Source: Priapulus caudatus (taxonomy: Eukaryota; Priapulida; Priapulimorpha; Priapulimorphida; Priapulidae). From it: 44,858 nt of DNA. The notes under the pieces were generated by a model, which worked only from the letters and a program-made list of their open reading frames with translations, did not search any database and had not been told where the DNA came from. The stretch lies in assembly GCF_000485595.1 (NCBI RefSeq), contig NW_014578928.1, positions 5,387 through 50,244 on the forward strand, read 5' to 3'. Position numbers and translations under genes: made by a program. Positions 43,561 to 44,858 of the stretch are shown piece by piece. Each line of letters starts with the position of its first letter. Within the stretch, counting starts at the first letter, position 1.

Positions 43561-44858
43561 CGTATTCCCTCCCCAATGTGCCTTTGTAAATTAATCGCTG
43601 ACTCGTATTCTAGTCTCGAGCTGGTCTTTTTTCTCTATAATTGATGTTTGTGGCCTCTCAGTGTAATTGTATACCGAGGACGGTCATCTTTCTTTTTGTT
43701 TCTTTTTGTTTTTTTTTTGTGTCCGTCCTTTTTTTACCTTTATTTTTTTTTTGATTTATTTTCCCGGAACTGTGGACGGACCTAACGGTACGCCGTGACT
43801 CTGGATTCGGATGTGCTGTGCTTCGTGTTTTTTGACGAGCACTTATTTCTTTCTTTGCGTATTGTTATCTAGCATCTTCTTGGCAGCTGTTATCTAGCCG
43901 CAGAGGGAGGCGCTAATTATATCCTTTTTTTTTTGTTTTTTTTTCGTGGTGGGTCATTGTGCTATTATCATCATAGAGGAGTGTTGTTTAGTCTAGCGTG
44001 ACCGCGAGCCTAGTGCTTTTTCCTTTGGAGGAGCCCGCTGAGTGATTCTCATCAAGAGTGTGTTTTCGTGGCTGCTCTTTTTGTTTGCGGAGACTACCGA
44101 ACTTCCGATAAGTGGCGTTATGGTTGTAGATAGCACGATACGTCGTTTCTGACCGCGTATCCTGGAGCTTAGCTATGTGTCTATATAATAGATGTGTGTG
44201 TTTGGTGCTGTATTGAGATGTAGTAATGAATAACCGTTTGTAAAAAATTTCGAAGCGACGAGCTGCGAGTATGTTCGATGGTGCATGTTCATGAGAGACT
44301 GCTGATGCTGGCTTTCGTAATGTCATTAGCTGATGCGGCAAAACTTAGGTCGGTCAGGCTTTACAGTGCGCTGCGAGCCTCTCGATGATCGGTAAAGGAT
44401 GACCGCCGCCACATCCACGTGCTATATTATTTCTCAGGCATGCCCGTGATGCATCCCCCTCTTCCAAAACGCAAAGTTTGCGATCGCTGTATGCACATTG
44501 GGAAAGCAGCGTCAAAGTCACGGGAAATGGCGGCTCGGAAATATCGCCGCTTTGTCGCTTCGATATTTTGTTCAAGGTTAATTAGTTTAATACAGAGTAT
44601 TGTGATACATAGTAAGTCCCAGTATAGCGGAGAAAGGTTCGTGTTTAAATAACAAGTTTGGAGTTCTAGTCTCGAAAAACGCACAGAAAACCACCCTGAG
44701 TGAATCACTCAGGGACTCCTCCCAAGGCTGTACGCAGGACATTTTCTGTAGGGGGGCAAATACGCAGGAAATTTTCTGTAGGGGGGGGGGGGCAAAGGTA
44801 CTCCCCACACGCCCTTATTGCCCTATTTGTCCGTCATTAACAACACGGCATACTCTGA
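43561..44858. other. T-rich and repeat-remnant sequence at the window end
   Basis: T-rich homopolymers lie at about 43690-43765 and 43925-43945. 44724-44800 has a tandem ~33-bp unit (TACGCAGGAAATTTTCTGTA followed by a G run and GCAAA) that resembles the GTACGCAG...G-run remnant at 37520. A minus-strand open frame of 117 codons (44341-43988) has no recognisable family. Confidence 0.45.

Noticed and set aside
43988-44341. 117-codon minus-strand open frame
   Set aside because: Composition and sequence show no domain or similarity I recognise, and there is no support from neighbouring exons.
1-44858. CRISPR arrays, bacterial operons or rRNA genes
   Set aside because: No direct repeat-spacer pattern, no ribosome-binding sites or operon spacing, and no rRNA-like conserved sequence; all signs are eukaryotic.

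Overview
This is nuclear DNA of a metazoan, most likely a marine invertebrate (a sponge is possible, but I cannot prove it). The grounds are split genes with GT-AG introns and AATAAA signals, many-fingered C2H2 zinc-finger genes, a Ty3/gypsy retrotransposon of the mag/SURL type, hAT-like and foldback elements, and TTAGGG-type repeats inside transposons. There are no bacterial features.

Layout. 1-857 is non-coding and ends in a splice acceptor. 923-2980 (+) encodes about 24 tandem C2H2 fingers with one in-frame stop. About 230 bp downstream lies an NRF-1-like palindromic promoter motif and the first exon of an unrecognised gene. A minus-strand split gene with C2H2/C2HC fingers follows; it carries three TTAGGG-bearing inverted-repeat insertions and an inverted exon piece. 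Beyond it is the 3' end of a gypsy element. All of 2874-10642 occurs again at 10668-18780 on the other side of a 25-N gap. The two copies differ mainly by single-base indels plus one ~345-bp difference. The end of the left contig equals the start of the right contig, so this looks like an unmerged assembly overlap, not biology. The second copy is generally the better one, and comparing the two repairs several apparent frameshifts in host genes.

17.15-31.8 kb is an array of related gypsy copies, all on the minus strand: B 17.15-21.4, C 23.8-25.1, D 25.8-29.1 kb. Each is joined upstream of gag to the same inverted-repeat block. B and D share one hAT-like insertion with the same 8-bp target duplication, so they are segmental duplicates of one insertion, not separate retrotranspositions. 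From about 28.5 kb to 31.8 kb the sequence has a very high indel density relative to its duplicates, like unpolished long-read gap fill. It runs into a ~1.4-kb polypyrimidine tract (31.8-33.2 kb).

33.2-44.9 kb has no gene I can support. It holds two tandem foldback elements whose central loops lie in opposite orientation (34.04-36.99 kb), a second kind of TTAGGG-carrying TIR element with a 9-bp target duplication, a 138-bp hairpin, and an old diverged duplication (about 39.5-40.7 and 42.3-43.6 kb).

The most interesting biology is the minus-strand finger gene. Its fingers alternate between a Cys and a His as final ligand, its splice phases are consistent from exon to exon, and it was hit by at least three related TTAGGG-bearing elements with 10-bp target duplications. 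The foldback pair with flipped loops comes next.
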